64,000 nt of DNA from Streptomyces maremycinicus (GCF_001184025.1 NZ_BBYG01000014.1:372001-436000), one strand, 5' to 3'. Positions 6,892-16,516 are shown, numbered from the stretch's first letter. Program-made: numbers and translations. Notes: a model not told the origin generated them from the sequence alone.

Positions 6892-9144
6892 GTGAGGGCG
6901 GCGGCACGGTCGTTCGGTGCACGGTGGCGGGATCGGATCGCGGCGTCCGATCCCGGCCTGCTGCGGCTGGCGGCCGGGCTGCGCACGGTCGGTGCGATCA
7001 GTCTCACGCTGGCCGTGCTCTCGCTGCTGGGCGCGGACGTCTCGCACCTGGTGGCGGGGGCCATCGCCTCGATGGTCGCCACGTTCGCGATCCGGGAGAA
7101 GCAGCGCGACCGGCAGGCCGTCACGCTGGCGCTCGGCCTGCCGGTGGCGTTCGCCTCGATGTCGCTGGCGGCGCTGCTCAGCTCCCGCACGGTGGCCGGC
7201 GACGTCTTCTTCGTGGCGCTGATCTTCTGTGCCGTCTACGGCCGCCGGTTCGGCGACCGGGGCACGGCGCTCGGTCTCGTCGGCTTCCAGGTCTACTTCC
7301 TGTCCCTGTTCGTCGGGGTCACGAGATCGAGCCTGCCGGGGTTCTGCGGGGTGCTGGCCGTCGCCTTCGTGTGCAGTGCGGTGGCGCGCTTCGTGCTGGT
7401 GCCGCAGACGCCGACCGGCATCCTCGAGCGGCTGCGCAGCGCCTTCCGGGCGCGGCTCGCGCAGCTGCTGGCCGCCCAGCTCGAACTCCTCGACGCCGGT
7501 CCGGACGACGTGGAGAAGGCGCTGGCCCATGTCCGCGAGGGCACCGCCCGGCTGCACGAGACGGCGATGCTGATCCAGAGCCGGCTGGACGAGGGCACGC
7601 CGGACGAGGCGACGGCCCGGCTGGTGCAGCGCCGGATCGCCGACGCCGAGATCGCCGCCGAGCGGCTCGGGCTGCTCCTGCTGACCGCTCGCAGCGCCGA
7701 ACGGGCCGACACGCTGACCCTGCACCTGCCGGGCGCGCCGCTGCCGGAGGGCGGCCATCTCCCGGTCCGGGACGAGGGCCTCGCCGCCCTGCGCCGTGAT
7801 CTGGCGGCGCTGCGGCTGCTGGTCCGGATCCCGGTCGCGGAGGGCGCGGCCACCGCGCACGTCCGCAACCGGCTGCTCGGGTACCGGGACGAGGAGAACC
7901 TGCCGAAGGCGTCGCCCGCCGTCCAGGACGTCTTCCGCGGGATCGGTGAGGCGGCGCGGGCGGTGCTGGGGCTGCGGGTCGCCCTCGACGGGCCGCAGGA
8001 CGAGTCCGAGGACAGCCCCGAGACGGCACGCTCCCGCGAGGAGCTGGACGCGGAGGACGCCGCGATCGGCGGCACCGAGGCGGACGACGACGACACGGGC
8101 GCGGCCGGGAAGGAGACGGGGTTGCGGCGGCCGACGACCAGGGCCGCGGTCCAGGTCGCCGTCGGCTCGTCGCTGGCCATCGTCGGCGGTGAGCTGCTCT
8201 CCTCGCACCGCTGGTACTGGGCGGTACTGACCTGCTGGATCGTCTTCATCAACACCGCCTCCACCGGGGAGATCCTGGTCAAGGGCTCCCGGCGGCTGCT
8301 CGGCACCGTGCTCGGCGTGGTCGCGGGCATCCTGCTGGCGGGGGTGGTCGGGCACCACACGGTGACGGCGTTCGCGGTGGTGCTGCTGTGCGTGTTCGCG
8401 ATGTTCTACACGGCACCGCTGTCGTACACGCTGATGTCGTTCTTCGTGACGGCCGCGCTGGGTGTGCTGTACACCCTGCTGCACACCTACAGCATGTCCG
8501 TGCTGGTGCTGCGGGTGGAGGAGACCGCGCTGGGGGCGGCCTGCGGCATCGTCGCGGCGGCGCTGGTGCTGCCGGTGCACACGGACCGGCGGACGAACGA
8601 GCTGCTGACGACCGTGCTGGAGCGGCTGAGCGATGTCACCGAGGCGGCCGTGGAGCAGTTGAGCGGCGGTCCCCCGGCCGATCTGCTGGACCGGGCCCGC
8701 GATCTGGACCAGGCACTGGCCGACCTTCGGGCGGCCACGCAGCCCCTGACGCACCCGGTCACGCCGTTGCGCACGCGGCGGAACACGGCGCAATACGTCG
8801 TCGCGCTGCTCAAGACCTGCGCGTACCACGCGCGGACCCTGGCGGCGATGGCCGAGCTGCTGCCGACGCAGCGGTCGATCGTGGCGGACCCAGGGCTGCG
8901 CCGCGCCGGGCAGCGGATCCTGCACAACATCGGGGCGATCTCCGCGCGCGTGGCGGGCGAGCGGACCACGGCCGAGGTGCTGACCGGGCCGAGCATCGCC
9001 TCCCTGCTGGCGCCCGGCGGGCCGGGGACACCGCGCTACGGCCGGGTGACCGACCGTGTGCTGCGGCACCTCCAGCGCCTGGACGAGGCGGTGGTGGGCC
9101 TGGCCCGGCCGCTGGAGGTGCCGGTGGCGCCGCCACCGAAGTGA
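6892..9144 (+). CDS. FUSC-family membrane protein (aromatic acid exporter type)
   Basis: 750 aa. Two membrane blocks (about residues 15-175 and 420-560) are each followed by a long soluble helical region, the architecture of FUSC/YccS/AaeB transporters. Members export aromatic acids or stabilise the envelope; the substrate here cannot be inferred. An acidic low-complexity segment (about 365-410) links the halves. The GTG start at 6892 follows GGAAGAG; the open frame extends much further upstream but only as a shadow of the preceding gene. It lies 29 bp after the NDH-2 gene, probably in one transcript, and converges on the next gene with an 18-bp gap. Confidence 0.8.
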   Translation: MRAAARSFGARWRDRIAASDPGLLRLAAGLRTVGAISLTLAVLSLLGADVSHLVAGAIASMVATFAIREKQRDRQAVTLALGLPVAFASMSLAALLSSRTVAGDVFFVALIFCAVYGRRFGDRGTALGLVGFQVYFLSLFVGVTRSSLPGFCGVLAVAFVCSAVARFVLVPQTPTGILERLRSAFRARLAQLLAAQLELLDAGPDDVEKALAHVREGTARLHETAMLIQSRLDEGTPDEATARLVQRRIADAEIAAERLGLLLLTARSAERADTLTLHLPGAPLPEGGHLPVRDEGLAALRRDLAALRLLVRIPVAEGAATAHVRNRLLGYRDEENLPKASPAVQDVFRGIGEAARAVLGLRVALDGPQDESEDSPETARSREELDAEDAAIGGTEADDDDTGAAGKETGLRRPTTRAAVQVAVGSSLAIVGGELLSSHRWYWAVLTCWIVFINTASTGEILVKGSRRLLGTVLGVVAGILLAGVVGHHTVTAFAVVLLCVFAMFYTAPLSYTLMSFFVTAALGVLYTLLHTYSMSVLVLRVEETALGAACGIVAAALVLPVHTDRRTNELLTTVLERLSDVTEAAVEQLSGGPPADLLDRARDLDQALADLRAATQPLTHPVTPLRTRRNTAQYVVALLKTCAYHARTLAAMAELLPTQRSIVADPGLRRAGQRILHNIGAISARVAGERTTAEVLTGPSIASLLAPGGPGTPRYGRVTDRVLRHLQRLDEAVVGLARPLEVPVAPPPK

Positions 9145-9162
9145 CGACGGGAGCGCCCACGG

Positions 9163-9594
9163 TCAGAAGTCCGTGGACATGTCGCTGGCGGCGGCGATGC
9201 CCCGCAGCTCCTCGGTGTCCTGGTGGCGCTGGCGGATGCAGCCGGCGATCTCGGCGAGGCGGGAGGGGTCGGACGCGGTGCCCGCGTCGGTGACCACCCG
9301 GACCGGGCCGGTGCCGTCGACGTCTATCTCCACCAGCTGGTTGTCCAGCCGTCCGGTGACGGCGGTGGCGATGACGAGGGCGGCCTCGTCACGGATCTCC
9401 TGGGGCAGCTGTTGGGTGTCCTCCGGGTCGAGGGCGAAGTCGAGGCTCTCGGGACGCTGCTCCTCGAGTGCGCGCAGCGCGGGCGCGACGACCTTCAGCA
9501 GCAGCTGGTAGTCCTCGCTGTCCATGCGGACGCGCAGGAGGTCGAGGTACATGTCCACGGGCCGTCCGTCGCGCGGGAACTCTGATTCGTTCAT
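9163..9594 (-). CDS. Conserved hypothetical protein, acidic
   Basis: 143 aa, acidic, without membrane segments or signal peptide. It contains helical stretches (YLDLLRVRMDSEDYQLLLKV) and no motif I recognise. ATG at 9594 is chosen over longer extensions because it follows a weak GGACGAG and the upstream sequence runs into the next gene. It lies 28 bp downstream of the DUF1206 gene on the same strand, so they are probably co-transcribed. Function unknown. Confidence 0.65.
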   Translation of the reverse strand: MNESEFPRDGRPVDMYLDLLRVRMDSEDYQLLLKVVAPALRALEEQRPESLDFALDPEDTQQLPQEIRDEAALVIATAVTGRLDNQLVEIDVDGTGPVRVVTDAGTASDPSRLAEIAGCIRQRHQDTEELRGIAAASDMSTDF

Positions 9595-9622
9595 CTCGTC
9601 CGTGTTCCCACGCAGCCGGACG

Positions 9623-10456
9623 TCAGACCTTGCGCCAGCGAGCCATGGCGAACGAGAACAGTCCGAAGAGCATGAGTCCGGCGGCGACGCAGGCCAGCAG
9701 GCCGGGCCCGGCGGGGGTGCCGGCGAAGGAGCGCAGTGTGTCGTCCAGCCCCTTGGCCTCGTCCGGCTGGTACTCGACGGCGGCCCGTACGGCGAAGCCT
9801 CCGGCGGCGGCGAACACCAGGCCGCGGGCGGCACCGCCGCCCACCCCGGTGACGTCCACCAGCCGCCGCACGCGCGGGGACATCTCGCCCAGACGCAGCT
9901 TCTTGTGGTAGGACCGCATGACGGCGCGGGCGCCGATCCACACGCCCGCGACGATGATCCCCGCGCCTCCCGCGCCGACGATCCACTGGCCGGCCGGGAG
10001 TTCGAGCGCCCGCGCGGTGACGTCCCGGGACTGCTCGTCGCCGGAACCTCCGCTGCCCGATCCGGTGGCGAAGGCCAGCACGGAGTAGGCGACGAAGGAG
10101 TAGAAGACGCACCGGGCGAGCGCGAGCAGCCGCTTCTTGGCGCTGCGCCCGTCTTCGCCGACGCTGCCGAAGACGACCTCGGACAGCCGCCACAGCGCCA
10201 TGCCGACCAGGCCGATCCCCAGCGCCCACAACACCACGGCGCCGAAGGGCTTCTGGGATATCTCCTCCAGGGCGCCCTGGCGGTCCGCCTGCTGGCTTCC
10301 GTCGCCGAAGGCGATCTGGAGCGCCAGCAGTCCGACCAGCAGGTAGATCACACCCCGCGCGGTGAAGCCGGCCTTGGCGGCGCCCTTGGTCACCGATCCC
10401 CGCGCCGCCCGCTCCACGCCGGCCCTGCCGTTGCGTGCCAGAGCACTCGTGTTCAT
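9623..10456 (-). CDS. DUF1206 integral membrane protein
   Basis: 277 aa with about six membrane segments in three pairs; the recurring pattern (AAKAGFTARGVIYLLVGLLA, later LARCVFYSFVAYSVLAF and RGLVFAAAGGFAVRAAVE) is typical of DUF1206. The N-terminus is charged and cytoplasmic, with no cleavable signal. ATG at 10456 follows GGGGAGGGTGAC. DUF1206 genes in Streptomyces often sit near stress-sigma genes, as here. Biochemical role unknown. Confidence 0.85.
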   Translation of the reverse strand: MNTSALARNGRAGVERAARGSVTKGAAKAGFTARGVIYLLVGLLALQIAFGDGSQQADRQGALEEISQKPFGAVVLWALGIGLVGMALWRLSEVVFGSVGEDGRSAKKRLLALARCVFYSFVAYSVLAFATGSGSGGSGDEQSRDVTARALELPAGQWIVGAGGAGIIVAGVWIGARAVMRSYHKKLRLGEMSPRVRRLVDVTGVGGGAARGLVFAAAGGFAVRAAVEYQPDEAKGLDDTLRSFAGTPAGPGLLACVAAGLMLFGLFSFAMARWRKV

Positions 10457-10641
10457 GTCACCCTCCCCGATGTGGCCCCGTTGTCAGCGGGATCCGCATG
10501 CCCCGACTCTCGAGGTACACACGTGCGGCGCCGCCCCGCGCCGCGCCGCTGTCCTGGGTCCCGCGCCCCGTCCCCGCTCCCCGCGCAGACGAGCGGCGGG
10601 GCGGACGGGATCGCGCCCGTCCGCCCCGCCGCCGCTCGCCG

Positions 10642-10890
10642 TCAGGCGCACACGTGGGGTTCGCTGCCGGCCGTCGGCCCTGGCACGGCGTCGGCCGCCG
10701 TCGCCGCTTCGAGCCACTGGTGGGCCGTCTCCAGGGCGTGCCTGACATCGCGGGTGCCGGTGGACACGCACAGCGTGTAGGCGAGATCACGCGCCTGGGC
10801 CTGGGCCTGCGCCTCGGTGGCTCCGGTGCGGGTCAGCGCCTCGTACTCGTCGACGAGTCTGCGCAGGACGGCGGGATGCGGCATGAGCAT
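10642..10890 (-). CDS. DUF5133-type small protein
   Basis: 82 aa. Starts MLMPHPAVLRRLVDEYEAL, typical of the small Streptomyces DUF5133 proteins. Mostly helical, no membrane segment. ATG at 10890 is chosen because GGAGGA lies 10 nt upstream; an upstream ATG at 10914 would bury that site. It lies 42 bp after the sigma-factor gene on the same strand, suggesting shared transcription. Function unknown. Confidence 0.7.
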   Translation of the reverse strand: MLMPHPAVLRRLVDEYEALTRTGATEAQAQAQARDLAYTLCVSTGTRDVRHALETAHQWLEAATAADAVPGPTAGSEPHVCA

Positions 10891-10932
10891 CGGTCTGTTC
10901 TCCTCCGTTCGCAAGGGGTGAAGGTCGCTCCG

Positions 10933-11751
10933 TCAGCGCAGGGCGTCCTGGCGCACCCGCTCACAGCTGCGGCTGATGAGCCGGGACACGTGCATCTGGG
11001 AGATGCCCAGCCGGTCGGCGATCCTGCTCTGTGTCATGTCCTCGAAAAACCGCATGTAGAGGATGGCGCGCTCGCGTTCGGGCAGCCGGCGCAGGCCCTC
11101 CTTCGCCGACTCGCGGTCGACCACGACGTCGAAGGAGGAGTCGGAGTCGCCCAGGCTGTCGGCGAGGCTGTAGCCGTCGTCACCGCTCGAGGTCTCGGCG
11201 TCCAGTGAGAGGGTGCTGAAGCTCTCCAGGGCCTCCAGGCCGGCGTTCACCTCGTCCTCGGTGAGTCCGGTGTGGGTGGCGATCTCGGCCACCGAGGGCT
11301 CGGCCGCTCCGGGATTCTGGGTGAGCTCGCGGCGGGCGACGCGCACCTTGTTGCGCAGTTCCTGCACCCGGCGGGGCACGCGCAGCGCCCACATCCGGTC
11401 GCGGAAGTGCCGCTTGATCTCCCCGGTGATGGTGGGCACGGCATAGCTCTCGAACGCCCCGCGCTCGGGGTCGAAACGGTCTACGGCCTTGACCAGGCCC
11501 AGCGCCGCGACCTGCCGCAGGTCCTCGATCGCCTCACCGCGGTCGCGGAAGCGGCCGGCGATGCGGTGGGCCATGGGAAGCCAGGCGGTGACCAGCTCGT
11601 CGCGCACGGCGTCCCGCTCAGGACCTTCCTCGAGGGTCACCAGCCGGGCGAACCGGGCCATGGTGTCGGGCGCGTCGGCGTGGGTTCGTCGCAACTGCGC
11701 GGTGGCGGGGGTGGATGCGGAAGGACGGCTTGTCGACATGTCGATAGGCAT
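10933..11751 (-). CDS. SigB/SigF-family RNA polymerase sigma factor
   Basis: 272 aa. Region 2 (RDRGEAIEDLRQVAALGLVKAVDRFDP, shown here only in outline), region 3 and region 4 (LPERERAILYMRFFEDMTQ, then QMHVSRLISRSCERVR) match the group 3 sigma factors of the SigB/F/G family, which control stress responses and differentiation in Streptomyces. These factors are usually held by RsbW-like anti-sigma ATPases; such a gene lies 222 bp upstream on the same strand. RBS AGGAG is 11 nt from the ATG. Which member it is cannot be decided from sequence alone. Confidence 0.92.
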   Translation of the reverse strand: MPIDMSTSRPSASTPATAQLRRTHADAPDTMARFARLVTLEEGPERDAVRDELVTAWLPMAHRIAGRFRDRGEAIEDLRQVAALGLVKAVDRFDPERGAFESYAVPTITGEIKRHFRDRMWALRVPRRVQELRNKVRVARRELTQNPGAAEPSVAEIATHTGLTEDEVNAGLEALESFSTLSLDAETSSGDDGYSLADSLGDSDSSFDVVVDRESAKEGLRRLPERERAILYMRFFEDMTQSRIADRLGISQMHVSRLISRSCERVRQDALR

Positions 11752-11973
11752 GCAGTATCGCTCTCCTGAACGGTGGAGTCAGGGACTGACGACGGAAGAT
11801 TGCTGCCGTCCGGCACGCGCGAGGCGCCCCGGAGCGGACAACTCGCTCCCGTCGGCGCGCCTCCGGTCCGAAGCACGAGACTCCGCCTGCCCTGCCCCCG
11901 GAGGAACAAACTCCGTCTGTGCGAAAGGCGTTCACAGGTTCGTGCTCGCCGCCCCGGACCGGCCGACGCCGGG

Positions 11974-12417
11974 TCAGAAAACGGGCACGTCGGCGGTGAT
12001 GCGCTTACCGCCTGAGGGCAGACAGGCCACCCTGACATTGCGGGCCAGCCGGCAGACGATCGGCCAGCCCCGGCCGCCGGAGCGTTGCCGGCCCTGTTCG
12101 TCGAGCGGGTCCGCGGTGACCGGCAGCCGGTCGCTGCGGTCACTGACGGAGACCCGTACGGCCGGCCCGTCCATGGCGACGTCGAATCCGGTGACACCGC
12201 CCCCGTGCAGGATGGCGTTGGACGTCAGCTCCGATGCCACGAGCAGCGCGTCCGAGAGTCCGTCCTCGTCGTAGGGACAGCCGACGGCCCCGCGGCGTCC
12301 GTTCACCGCCCGCCGTACGGCACTGCGCACGTCGGCGGGGCGGCACTCCTCGTACCCTCCGTCCCCGTGGACGCCGTCCCGCGTCGTCCCGCGGTCGGTC
12401 GAGTCGTTCGTACGCAT
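11974..12417 (-). CDS. RsbW-like ATP-binding protein (HATPase_c_2)
   Basis: 147 aa single-domain GHKL ATPase. N-box LLVASELTSNAILHGGG, a divergent DRSDRLPVTADPLDEQGR, and G-box GGRGWPIVCRLARNV. Streptomyces has many of these; some are anti-sigma factors and others control development. The gene order (ATPase then sigma factor, 222 bp apart, same strand) makes anti-sigma activity plausible. Start ATG at 12417 is preceded by GGGGAGCG. The frame extends upstream without a good start site. Confidence 0.82.
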   Translation of the reverse strand: MRTNDSTDRGTTRDGVHGDGGYEECRPADVRSAVRRAVNGRRGAVGCPYDEDGLSDALLVASELTSNAILHGGGVTGFDVAMDGPAVRVSVSDRSDRLPVTADPLDEQGRQRSGGRGWPIVCRLARNVRVACLPSGGKRITADVPVF

Positions 12418-12653
12418 CCCTTCGCTCCCCTGGCTGGTCCCGACTGGTCTGACGGCTGAGGCCTGTGTGCCGAGCGGTGCTGAAGCGTCGATCGGCCGGC
12501 CCCGGCTACGCGGTGGTTCGGCACCCGTTGCGCACCCGGCGCTCTGGTCCACCGGAGCGTGCGTCGTCTCCTCTTTCGGCTGGCCGTCCCGGCGGCGGTC
12601 AAACCTCCCGGACGGGGAGCATTCGTCCGGCCGGATCCGGGTACGCGAACGGA

Positions 12654-12884
12654 ATGACCGATGTGGTGGACTCGGACGAACTGCTGCGGCGCATCCAGCG
12701 GGCGAGGGCCTGTGCACACGAGGAGTTGCTGTCCTGGCGGGCCCGGAGCGCGGACCTCGCCCGGGCGGACACCGAACGCACGGAGGAGGCGCGCGACGCC
12801 CGGAGCCGGGGGCTCGCCTACGAGGCCGTGCTCAGGGTGCTGGACGAGATCGTGACGCCCGGTCGGGGCACCGCGCCGCGCTGA
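12654..12884 (+). CDS. Small helical hypothetical protein
   Basis: 76 aa, nearly all helical and rich in Arg, Ala and Glu (EELLSWRARSADLARADTER). Possibly a coiled coil; no enzyme motif. ATG at 12654. It is divergent from the RsbW-like gene with 236 bp between, and 50 bp upstream of the decarboxylase. No clear ribosome site is visible, so the start and even expression are less certain. Function unknown. Confidence 0.5.
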   Translation: MTDVVDSDELLRRIQRARACAHEELLSWRARSADLARADTERTEEARDARSRGLAYEAVLRVLDEIVTPGRGTAPR

Positions 12885-12934
12885 CCGGGGGGCGCGGCGC
12901 GAATGGCACCGGCCCTCGCGGGAACCCGCAACGC

Positions 12935-14413
12935 ATGGCCGCCGATCACACGCGAGCACCCGTTCTGGAAGCCCTCGTCGACTACCGCCGCCAGGGCCGG
13001 CTGTCGTTCACCCCACCGGGCCACAAGCAGGCCCGGGGCGCCGATCCCGAAGTGCGGGCGGTGCTGGGCGACGCGGTCTTCCTCGGCGATGTGCTGGCGT
13101 CGGGCGGACTCGACGACCGGCTCACCCGGGGCCGGGTGCTGGAGCGGGCCGAGGAGTTGATGGCGGACGCCGTCCACGCCGAGCACACGTTCTTCTCGAC
13201 CTGCGGGAGCTCCCTGTCCGTCAAGGCCGCCATGCTGTCCGTGGCGGGGCCGCACGAGAAGCTGCTGATCGGGCGGGACGCCCACAAGTCGGTGGTGTCG
13301 GGACTGATCCTGTCCGGCATCGAGCCGGTGTGGGTCGAACCGCGCTGGGACGCCGAGCGGCGGCTGGCGCATCCGCCGTCGGCCGAGGAGTTCGAGAAGG
13401 CCTTCGACCGCCATCCCGACGCGAAGGGCGCCCTGGTCACCAGCCCCACCCCGTACGGCGCCTGCGCCGACCTGCGGGCGATCGCCGACGTGTGCCATCG
13501 CCGGTCGGCGCCGCTCGTCGTGGACGAGGCCTGGGGAGCGCATCTGCCGTTCCATCCGGACCTGCCGTCCTGGGCGATGGACGCGGGCGCCGACATCTGC
13601 GTGACCAGCATCCACAAGATGGGCAGCGGCCTGGAGCAGGGTTCGGTGTTCCATCTCCAGGGCGGGCTCGTCGCCCCCGAGCTGCTGAACATGCGTGCCG
13701 ACCTGCTGGGCACGACGAGTCCCTCGGTGCTGCTGTACGCCGGACTGGACGGCTGGCGCCGGCAGATGGCGCTGCACGGCGAGGAGCTGATGGGCGCGGC
13801 TCTCGGTCTGGCGAGCGAGGTGCGGTCCGCGATCGAGGAGATCGACGGGATGCACGTGGAGGGCCGGGAGGACTTCTGCGGCCCGGGGCTCGCCGACGAC
13901 TTCGATCCGCTGCCCGTGGTGATCGACGTCCAGGGGCTCGGGATCTCCGGTTTCCAGGCCGCGGACTGGCTGCGTGAGCACCAGGCCGTGGACATGCACC
14001 TGTCCGATCACCGGCGCATAGGGGCGCAGTTGACCCACGGCGACGACCGCGGGACGACCGGCGAACTGCTCGCGGCCCTCAAGGACCTCGCGCACGCGGC
14101 GCCCGAGCTGGCCCCGGCACCGCCGGTCGAGGTGCCCGCCCCCGCCGAACTGCGCATGGCACAGGGGATGCTGCCCCGGGACGCGTTCTTCGGGCCCGCC
14201 GAGACCGTGGCACTGGACCGGGCCGCCGGACGGATCGCCGCCGAGATGATCACGCCGTACCCGCCGGGCATCCCGGCCGTCCTGCCCGGCGAACGGCTCA
14301 CCGAGCCCGTGCTCCGCTATCTGGGCACCGGCCTGGCGGCGGGCATGAACCTCCCCGATCCGTCGGATCCGGAGCTGCGGACGATCAGGGTCGTCGCGCG
14401 GGAAACCACCTGA
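12935..14413 (+). CDS. Orn/Lys/Arg decarboxylase-family PLP enzyme
   Basis: 492 aa fold-type I aminotransferase-like enzyme. The N-terminus LSFTPPGHKQARGADPE is the family signature; VVDEAWGAHLPFHP gives the PLP-ring Asp and SIHKMGSGLEQGS contains the Schiff-base lysine. The C-terminal MITPYPPGIPAVLPGE is also characteristic. Products could be cadaverine, putrescine or agmatine; substrate cannot be assigned. The lack of a long N-terminal wing domain makes it the short Gram-positive type (about 490 aa). Start ATG at 12935 has only a weak GGGA upstream. A strong terminator follows at 14536. Confidence 0.88.
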   Translation: MAADHTRAPVLEALVDYRRQGRLSFTPPGHKQARGADPEVRAVLGDAVFLGDVLASGGLDDRLTRGRVLERAEELMADAVHAEHTFFSTCGSSLSVKAAMLSVAGPHEKLLIGRDAHKSVVSGLILSGIEPVWVEPRWDAERRLAHPPSAEEFEKAFDRHPDAKGALVTSPTPYGACADLRAIADVCHRRSAPLVVDEAWGAHLPFHPDLPSWAMDAGADICVTSIHKMGSGLEQGSVFHLQGGLVAPELLNMRADLLGTTSPSVLLYAGLDGWRRQMALHGEELMGAALGLASEVRSAIEEIDGMHVEGREDFCGPGLADDFDPLPVVIDVQGLGISGFQAADWLREHQAVDMHLSDHRRIGAQLTHGDDRGTTGELLAALKDLAHAAPELAPAPPVEVPAPAELRMAQGMLPRDAFFGPAETVALDRAAGRIAAEMITPYPPGIPAVLPGERLTEPVLRYLGTGLAAGMNLPDPSDPELRTIRVVARETT

Positions 14414-14535
14414 GGAGTGAAACAGGTCACTCGACCGGGTTTTCGGTGCACGAAATCTCCGTGAATGGTTTACGGTTCATTCATACCTGGTGAGCGGGGT
14501 CGAAGCCACTCCTCCTCCGCGCACCACCCTTTTCT

Positions 14536-14571
14536 GCCCTGGCTGGCCTCCCCCGTCCAGCCAGGGCTTTT
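14536..14571 (+). terminator. Rho-independent terminator after decarboxylase
   Basis: Perfect 11-bp stem (14536-14546 with 14557-14567, arm GCCCTGGCTGG), 10-nt loop, followed by TTTT at 14568-14571. It lies 122 bp past the decarboxylase stop and upstream of the cNMP-binding gene, so it isolates the two. This is the clearest intrinsic terminator in the window. Confidence 0.85.
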
Positions 14572-14690
14572 CCATGCCCTCGCCACCCCCGCGCGGAAAG
14601 TGCGGCCCGCCGAGGTGCCCGGGGCGTCGGCAGCGGCTGAAATGGGAAGGGGAAGCACCCCTACCGATCGTCGGCGAGGAGCTCCGGGCC

Positions 14691-15146
14691 ATGACCAAAG
14701 CGACGAAACTGCTGACCGCGCTTCCCCCGCCCCAGCGTCAGCGCCTGATGACGCTCGCCCGTGAGGTGTCCTTCCCGGAGGACGCCCGGATCTTCGACGC
14801 GGGCGGCACCGCCGACCGCTTCTGGGTCATCCGCTCCGGCGCGGTCTCGCTCGTCCAGCAGGTGACGTCGCTGCGGCGGGTCACCGTCGCGAGCCTCGGC
14901 TCCGGCGACCTGCTGGGCTGGTCGTGGCTGTTTCCGCCGTACCGGTGGGACTTCGGCGCGGACGCCTTCAGCCCCGTCCGTGCCTACGAGTTCGAGGCAC
15001 GACCGGTGCTCGCCCTGTGCGACGAGGACCCGGCGCTCGGGCTGTCGCTGATACGGATCGTGGCCGAGATCCTCGCGCACCGGCTGGAGACGACCCGGGG
15101 CAAACTCATGGAGCAGTACGGGGCGCATGGGCGCGGGACGCTGTAG
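14691..15146 (+). CDS. Cyclic nucleotide-binding domain protein (Crp-like, no HTH)
   Basis: 151 aa. A single cNMP-binding beta-barrel (residues about 12-125; motif GTADRFWVIRSGAVSLVQQ, then GSGDLLGWSWLFPP). The protein ends after the C helix and has no helix-turn-helix, so it is not a complete Crp-type regulator. Members of this group are cytosolic and of unknown partner. ATG at 14691 has GAGGAG about 9 nt upstream. Upstream in-frame codons to 14490 overlap the terminator and are probably non-coding. Confidence 0.78.
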   Translation: MTKATKLLTALPPPQRQRLMTLAREVSFPEDARIFDAGGTADRFWVIRSGAVSLVQQVTSLRRVTVASLGSGDLLGWSWLFPPYRWDFGADAFSPVRAYEFEARPVLALCDEDPALGLSLIRIVAEILAHRLETTRGKLMEQYGAHGRGTL

Positions 15147-15211
15147 CCCCCGCGACCGCACCCGCACCCGCACCCGCTCCCGGCCACACCCCGCCCCACC
15201 CCTCCCCCGTC

Positions 15212-16516
15212 TCAGACGCGGTATCTGCGCAGGGCGGGCACGGCGACCGCCAGACCCAGCATCGTCGCGACGACCAGCAGACCCCCGCCCACGACCGCCG
15301 CCCGGGGGCCGAACGCGGCGCCCGCCGTGCCGTGCAGGGCGTCGGCCAGCCGGGGGCCGCCCGCGACGACGACCGTGAAGACGCCCTGCATACGGCCGCG
15401 CATCTCGTCGGTGGCGGCGGACAGCAGGATCGCCCCGCGGAAGACCATGGAGACCATGTCGGCGACGCCGGCGCAGACCAGGAACACCACCGCGAGCCAC
15501 AGACTGCGGCTCAGTCCGAACCCGGCGATCGCGGCGCCCCAGGCGACGACCGCGCCGATGACCATCCAGCCGTGCCGGCGCGCCCGCGAGAACGTGCCCG
15601 AGAACAGCCCGCCCAGGACCGCCCCGATGGGGATCGCCGCGAACAGCAGGCCCAGGGCGAGCCCTTCGCCGTAGGAGGCGTACGTCTCGCCGGCGAGCTG
15701 CGGGAACAGCGCCCGGGGCATACCGAAGACCATCGCGATGACGTCGGCGAGGAAGGACAGCAGCAGGACCTTGTGCCCGGAGATGTAGCGGAAGCCCTCC
15801 ACGATCTCGCGCACCCCTGCGCGCCGGGCGACGGCACTCGCCAGGGGCGGCAGCGCGGGCAGCCGGAACACCGCCCACAGCGTCACGCACAGGGCGACGG
15901 CGTCGAGGAGGTACAGCTCGGGGAGGCCGATGACGGGGATCAGGGAGCCCGCGAGCAGCGGCCCGGCGACCAGACCGGTCTGCATGACGGTCGAGCCGAG
16001 CGCGTTGGCGGCCGCGAGTTCCTCCGGCGGGACCAGACGGGCGATGGAGGCGTTGCGGGCGGGCGCGTTGAGGCCGAAGAACGCCTGCTGGGTGGCGAGC
16101 AGCACCATCAGCACGGCCACCGAGTCGAGTCCCGAGACCGCCTGGAGCCAGAACAGCACCGAGGTGACCGCGATACCGCTGTTGGTGACCAGCAGCAGCT
16201 TGCGCCGGTCGACGGTGTCCGCGACCGCCCCGCCCCACAGCGCGAACAGCACCATCGGCACCAGACCGGCGAGGCTCGCGTAGCCGACCCAGGCGGAGGA
16301 GCCGGTGATGTCGTAGATCTGCTTGGGCACCGCGACGGCGGTGAGCTGGCTGCCCACGGCCGTGACGATGGTCGAGGACCACAGGCGCCGGTAGGCGGGC
16401 CGGCGCAGCGGCCGGGTGTCCATGGCCCAGCGGCGCCAGCCGCGCCGGGGCCGGTCCTCGGGGCTCGGGTCGGCCTCCTCGGCCTCGGGTGCGGTGCTGC
16501 TCTCGCTCGTGTCCAC
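15212..16516 (-). CDS. MFS exporter
   Basis: 434 aa, 12 predicted membrane segments. After a polar, acidic N-terminus comes RPAYRRLWSSTIVTAVGSQL; the loop 2-3 motif GGAVADTVDRRKLL is standard MFS. The overall pattern (NAPARNASIARLVPPEEL) resembles the EntS/multidrug-like DHA3 exporters. Substrate unknown. GTG start at 16516 with AGGAA close upstream. The CGGRCTS heptamer array sits in its upstream region. Confidence 0.83.
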   Translation of the reverse strand: MDTSESSTAPEAEEADPSPEDRPRRGWRRWAMDTRPLRRPAYRRLWSSTIVTAVGSQLTAVAVPKQIYDITGSSAWVGYASLAGLVPMVLFALWGGAVADTVDRRKLLLVTNSGIAVTSVLFWLQAVSGLDSVAVLMVLLATQQAFFGLNAPARNASIARLVPPEELAAANALGSTVMQTGLVAGPLLAGSLIPVIGLPELYLLDAVALCVTLWAVFRLPALPPLASAVARRAGVREIVEGFRYISGHKVLLLSFLADVIAMVFGMPRALFPQLAGETYASYGEGLALGLLFAAIPIGAVLGGLFSGTFSRARRHGWMVIGAVVAWGAAIAGFGLSRSLWLAVVFLVCAGVADMVSMVFRGAILLSAATDEMRGRMQGVFTVVVAGGPRLADALHGTAGAAFGPRAAVVGGGLLVVATMLGLAVAVPALRRYRV

